This document shows positions 20,053 to 23,121 of a stretch of DNA of 23,121 bases, one piece after another; within the stretch, counting starts at the first letter, position 1, and the number at the start of each line of letters is the position of its first letter. The position numbers and the translations under genes are program-made. Below the pieces are notes generated by a model. The model did no database searches and had not been told where the DNA came from. It saw only the letters and a program-made list of their open reading frames with translations. The stretch is from Thermoplasmata archaeon (GTDB lineage: Archaea > Thermoplasmatota > Thermoplasmata > Lutacidiplasmatales > UBA184), in the NCBI GenBank assembly GCA_030044475.1, contig JASHVP010000041.1, positions 1 to 23,121 on the forward strand. Reading direction: 5' to 3'.

Positions 20053-23000
20053 CTATTCGTCCTCGTCGTCGTCGTCCGCCGACGGCCGGCGCGACGAAGA
20101 CCGGTCCGTGCCGGACGAGCGCCCGCCCTTCCCGCCGCCCCGGCGCGCGGGCCGGCGGTACCACCAGATGAGCAGGACGATCACGACGACGACCGCCGCG
20201 ACGACCGCGAGCACCTCGAGGAGCTCCGTCGTCGGGTTCGGCTTGACGGAGATCGACTGCGAGACCGTCCCCGTCCCGGCCGCGTTGTCCGGCCCGTACT
20301 CATTCACGGCGGTCGCGTTCGCGTAGAGGATGAAGTTCCCGGTGGTGCTCGGCGTCCAGGTGAGCTGGGCGCGGACCGTCTTGTTGTACGGCAGGCTGGG
20401 GATGATCCCGGTCGCGAACGAGGCGTTGTTGAGCACGCCGGGGCTCGTGTAGTTGTAGAAGACGACCGAGCCGGGGGACCCGCCGATGTAGCTCTTGCTA
20501 CCGGTCCCGCTCGCCGAGAGCAGGTACCAGCTGACGGTCACGTTGTAGGCGATCGCCTTCGACCCCCCTCCGACGGTAATGTTCGTCCAGAACGTGTAGC
20601 TCGTCCCGGCGGTGAACGTCGTCGGGGCCGTCAGGTTCTCCGCGGCCATGATCGGACGGGTGGTCGAATTGACCGACACCGAGAGCGTCTGGGTCGTGTA
20701 CGCGTGGTTGCCGTTCCGGTCCCAGACGGTCAGGTTGACCGTGTACTTCGTGTTCATCGGGTACAGGAAGTAGTACGGGTACGGCCGCACGGTCGTGGTG
20801 TTGTTCCCGAGGTGGATCGAGGTGTTCCCCGAATTCGTGATCAGCCAGTAGTACCGGACGACCGAGCCGTTGTTCGGGTCGGTCGTGTTCGCGGCGTTCA
20901 GCGAGACCTTCGCGGTCCCGTTGGTCCCCTCGATGACCCCGCTCCCCGAGATGACCTTCCCGGCGGAGTTCAGCAACGTGAACGCCGGCGACGGCGGCTG
21001 CGTGTCGTTGACCAGGATGACGATCCCCGTCTTCGCGGACTTCCCGGTCGCGGTCCAGACCGTCAGGGTCAGGTTGTACTGCCAGCCGAGGAACGGCACC
21101 TTGTTGCCGTTGATCAGCCCGGTCGTCAGGTACCGCCCGTTCCCGAGGAACTGCAGCGTGTAGTTCTGCCAGTAGTGGCCCCCGCTCGACGACGTGTAGT
21201 TCGCGACCGGGAGCTTGAACCCGCTCCCGACGACCGAGAACGTCGAGATCGCGAGGAGATTGGGCGTGGCGATCACGCTCGTCGTGGCGTTGAAGTGGAG
21301 GACCGTCGACCAATTGACGAAGAGGTACGGCGTGCCGTTCACGGTACGCAACTGATTGCCGGTGGCGTTCGACGTCACCCCCGCGATTGGGGCGGACGAG
21401 ACGACGAACACGTGGAACCACGTGAAGTTCGTGATCTGCCCCGAGCTCGTGATCGTCACGGTCCCGTTGAAGAACGTCGCCCCCGAGGTGGCGGTGTACG
21501 TGTGGTAGGTCGTCGGCTTCGTGGTGTTCGTGCCGGAGCCGTCCCCGAAGGTCCACGCGAAGGCGGTACCGTTCGTCCCGGCGGGGTACGTCGAGTTCAG
21601 GGCGCTGAAGGTGATGTTCTGCCCGACCCCGACCACGACCGAGTAGTTACCGTGGGTCACGTTGAGGACGTTGAGCGTCGAGAACGCGAAGTTCGTCGAC
21701 GTCACGTTGATGTTGGCGGTCAGGTTCCCCGCCTTCACGATCGTGAACTTCGCCGAGCCCGCGGTGTTCGCCGACGAGAGCGAGACGAGCGTGAACTTCG
21801 TCCACGTGCCGCCGGGCCCGTTGGCGACGAGCTGGGTCCGGGTCGGCGCCTGCGTGTCGGCCGCCAGGACGTAGCCCGCGGGCAGCTCCACCGTATAGTT
21901 GTAGGTGTCCCCGCTCACCGGGTGCTGGAATCCGAACGAGATCGAGTAGGTGGAGCTGTTCTTCGCCACCGTGCCGTTCAGGGTGAAGTTCTGGTACCAC
22001 CCGTAGTTGATCGTCGCCGCGCTCCCGATCCCGCAGGTCGTCGTGCACGTCGAGCGGAACCCGACCACCTTCGGCGCGAGGGAGGAGTTCTCGGCGATGA
22101 AGCCCGTCGCGTTGACGAGAGTGTTCGCCTGGATCGCCGGGAAGAACGGACCGGAGCTGTTGACGAACTGCTCCACCTCCGCGAGGTCGGCCGCCGGGAA
22201 GTTCAGCGAGTGATTGTAGTCGAGCCCGAGCTGCGACCACAGCTGCCCGATCGTCACGTTCGGCAGGTACGCGAAGACCGAGTTGTTGCCGAGCGCGGCC
22301 AGGGTCCGGACGAGCAGCGTCCCGGTCCCGTTCGTGACGTTGAGCTCGGTGAAGTTGAGGTTCGTGGTGAAGTTGCCGACCTGGGCCGACGTCACCGGCC
22401 GCAGGTAGACGTCCCGGATCACCTTCGACGGCGCGGTGACCGTCAGCGGGAACGACGTCGTGCCGTACCCCACGGTCGAGAGGACCACGTCGAAGCTGCC
22501 AGGGTACGTCCCGAGCGCGTAGTAGCCGCCCGCGGGCGTCGTGGTCGTGTAGAGATTGGCGGTCGCCGCATCGTACAGGGTCGCGTTCCCGCCGTTCGGG
22601 ACCGGCTTCGTCGGCGTCGCGGCGAGGTACGCCTTGCCCGTGACGAGGTAGCTCTGGAGCGACGGGTTGACCTTCGGCGGGGTCCGCGAGGAGATCGCGA
22701 CCGGGGTCGTGTTGACGAGCGTCGGGCCCTGGGTGAACGTCGTCTGCAACGTCCAGTTGCCGAACGGCACCTTGAGGACGTACGTCCCGTTGATGTTCGT
22801 GATGTTGGTGACGAGCACGACGCCGGCGTACGACGGGGCAAGCAGCCGCACGGTCGCGCCGGGCTCCGGGATCCCCTGCGAGGAGACGTTGCCGGTCAGG
22901 GTCGAGTTGTACGGCAGGGTGTTCACGTTCGAGACGACCCACGGCGAGTACGTCGTCAGCTCCGTCGCGTTGAGGTACTGGTAGACCGGGTTCTGCTGCT

Positions 23001-23121
23001 GCGAGAGGATCGCGCACGGATTGCACCCGCCGAGCGTCAGGTTCGTCTGCGGGGGCACCCAGAGGCCCCACCAACCGGGGGCGAGCGCGCTCGAGGTGCC
23101 GGACGCCGTGAACGTGAACTG
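20053..23121 (-). CDS. Giant membrane-anchored surface protein with PKD-like domain (partial, N-terminus outside window)
   Basis: The frame is open from the right edge to a TAG at 20053-20055 and shows 1,022 residues. The frame runs to the last base without a stop, so the GTG at 23058 is an internal Val and the true start lies outside. Near the visible N-terminus are two carboxypeptidase-regulatory-like units (GIPEPGATVRLLAPS...NGTYVLKVPFGNWTL; then KPVPNGGNATLYDAAT...GGYYALGTYPGSFDVVL). A PKD-like domain with AFAWTFGDGS...YHTYT is in the middle, and further beta-rich domains with repeated N-x-S/T sequons (likely N-glycosylated) follow. A single membrane helix (23 residues, ELLEVLAVVAAVVVVIVLLIWWY) precedes a 34-residue cytoplasmic tail that is first Arg/Gly/Ser-rich, then DDDDEDE. 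It is therefore an anchored cell-surface protein, possibly for adhesion or envelope structure. Confidence 0.85.
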   Translation of the reverse strand, partial: QFTFTASGTSSALAPGWWGLWVPPQTNLTLGGCNPCAILSQQQNPVYQYLNATELTTYSPWVVSNVNTLPYNSTLTGNVSSQGIPEPGATVRLLAPSYAGVVLVTNITNINGTYVLKVPFGNWTLQTTFTQGPTLVNTTPVAISSRTPPKVNPSLQSYLVTGKAYLAATPTKPVPNGGNATLYDAATANLYTTTTPAGGYYALGTYPGSFDVVLSTVGYGTTSFPLTVTAPSKVIRDVYLRPVTSAQVGNFTTNLNFTELNVTNGTGTLLVRTLAALGNNSVFAYLPNVTIGQLWSQLGLDYNHSLNFPAADLAEVEQFVNSSGPFFPAIQANTLVNATGFIAENSSLAPKVVGFRSTCTTTCGIGSAATINYGWYQNFTLNGTVAKNSSTYSISFGFQHPVSGDTYNYTVELPAGYVLAADTQAPTRTQLVANGPGGTWTKFTLVSLSSANTAGSAKFTIVKAGNLTANINVTSTNFAFSTLNVLNVTHGNYSVVVGVGQNITFSALNSTYPAGTNGTAFAWTFGDGSGTNTTKPTTYHTYTATSGATFFNGTVTITSSGQITNFTWFHVFVVSSAPIAGVTSNATGNQLRTVNGTPYLFVNWSTVLHFNATTSVIATPNLLAISTFSVVGSGFKLPVANYTSSSGGHYWQNYTLQFLGNGRYLTTGLINGNKVPFLGWQYNLTLTVWTATGKSAKTGIVILVNDTQPPSPAFTLLNSAGKVISGSGVIEGTNGTAKVSLNAANTTDPNNGSVVRYYWLITNSGNTSIHLGNNTTTVRPYPYYFLYPMNTKYTVNLTVWDRNGNHAYTTQTLSVSVNSTTRPIMAAENLTAPTTFTAGTSYTFWTNITVGGGSKAIAYNVTVSWYLLSASGTGSKSYIGGSPGSVVFYNYTSPGVLNNASFATGIIPSLPYNKTVRAQLTWTPSTTGNFILYANATAVNEYGPDNAAGTGTVSQSISVKPNPTTELLEVLAVVAAVVVVIVLLIWWYRRPARRGGGKGGRSSGTDRSSSRRPSADDDDEDE

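Noticed and set aside
23056..23058. GTG as the start of the right-edge surface protein
   Set aside because: The frame continues open to the window edge with protein-like sequence (FTFTASGTSS), and there is no signal peptide after the GTG, so the gene starts outside the window.

Overview
The window is archaeal. It encodes MCM helicase, ribosomal proteins L18e, L13 and S9 in the archaeal gene order, RNA polymerase subunit N, NMD3, a HerA-type ATPase and archaeal SepF. Several genes have an A/T-rich TATA-like box about 25-45 bases before the start and almost no leader, as expected for archaeal promoters. The DNA is very GC-rich, with G or C at most third codon positions. The large secreted proteins carry repeated F-x-E-T/S-G-L-P-x-G-x-x-W blocks, which I associate from memory with GC-rich Thermoplasmatota from soils and sediments. 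The lineage below domain level is an inference.

Layout. Bases 2-163 are the 3' end of pyrK, which reads in from outside the window. Bases 268-5309 form a plus-strand run of pyrG (CTP synthase), aspS (aspartyl-tRNA synthetase, apparently starting at a CTG codon) and mcm. Bases 5499-8810 encode a large secreted repeat protein with no visible membrane anchor, followed by a winged-helix regulator (8941-10053) with a perfect 16-base palindrome upstream. Bases 10112-13219 hold a DUF424 protein, NMD3, SepF and an M17 leucyl aminopeptidase. A HerA/DUF87 ATPase (13235-14683, minus) lies convergent to the aminopeptidase and divergent from a coiled-coil protein and a HAD-family hydrolase (14825-16500, plus).

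Bases 16525-17299 encode a V4R-domain protein and a Roadblock/LC7 protein as a tight pair. On the minus strand, 17296-18388 holds a PRC-barrel protein followed by a family-2 glycosyltransferase. Bases 18554-19974 are the compact L18e-L13-S9-RpoN operon. From 20053 to the right edge, the minus strand encodes the C-terminal 1,022 residues of a giant surface protein with a PKD-like domain, many N-glycosylation sequons, one C-terminal membrane helix and a charged tail. It continues past the window.

Together the genes cover pyrimidine/CTP synthesis, tRNA charging, DNA replication, ribosome biogenesis, transcription, cell division (SepF, and possibly the PRC-barrel protein) and the cell surface (two giant secreted proteins, a glycosyltransferase). 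There is no gene-free stretch longer than 300 bases. I saw no tRNA, rRNA, CRISPR array, insertion sequence or intein. The most interesting items are the CTG start of aspS, the V4R-Roadblock pair (both families have relatives in eukaryotic membrane-traffic complexes), SepF and a PRC-barrel protein in one neighbourhood, and the unanchored repeat protein beside a regulator with a possible operator.
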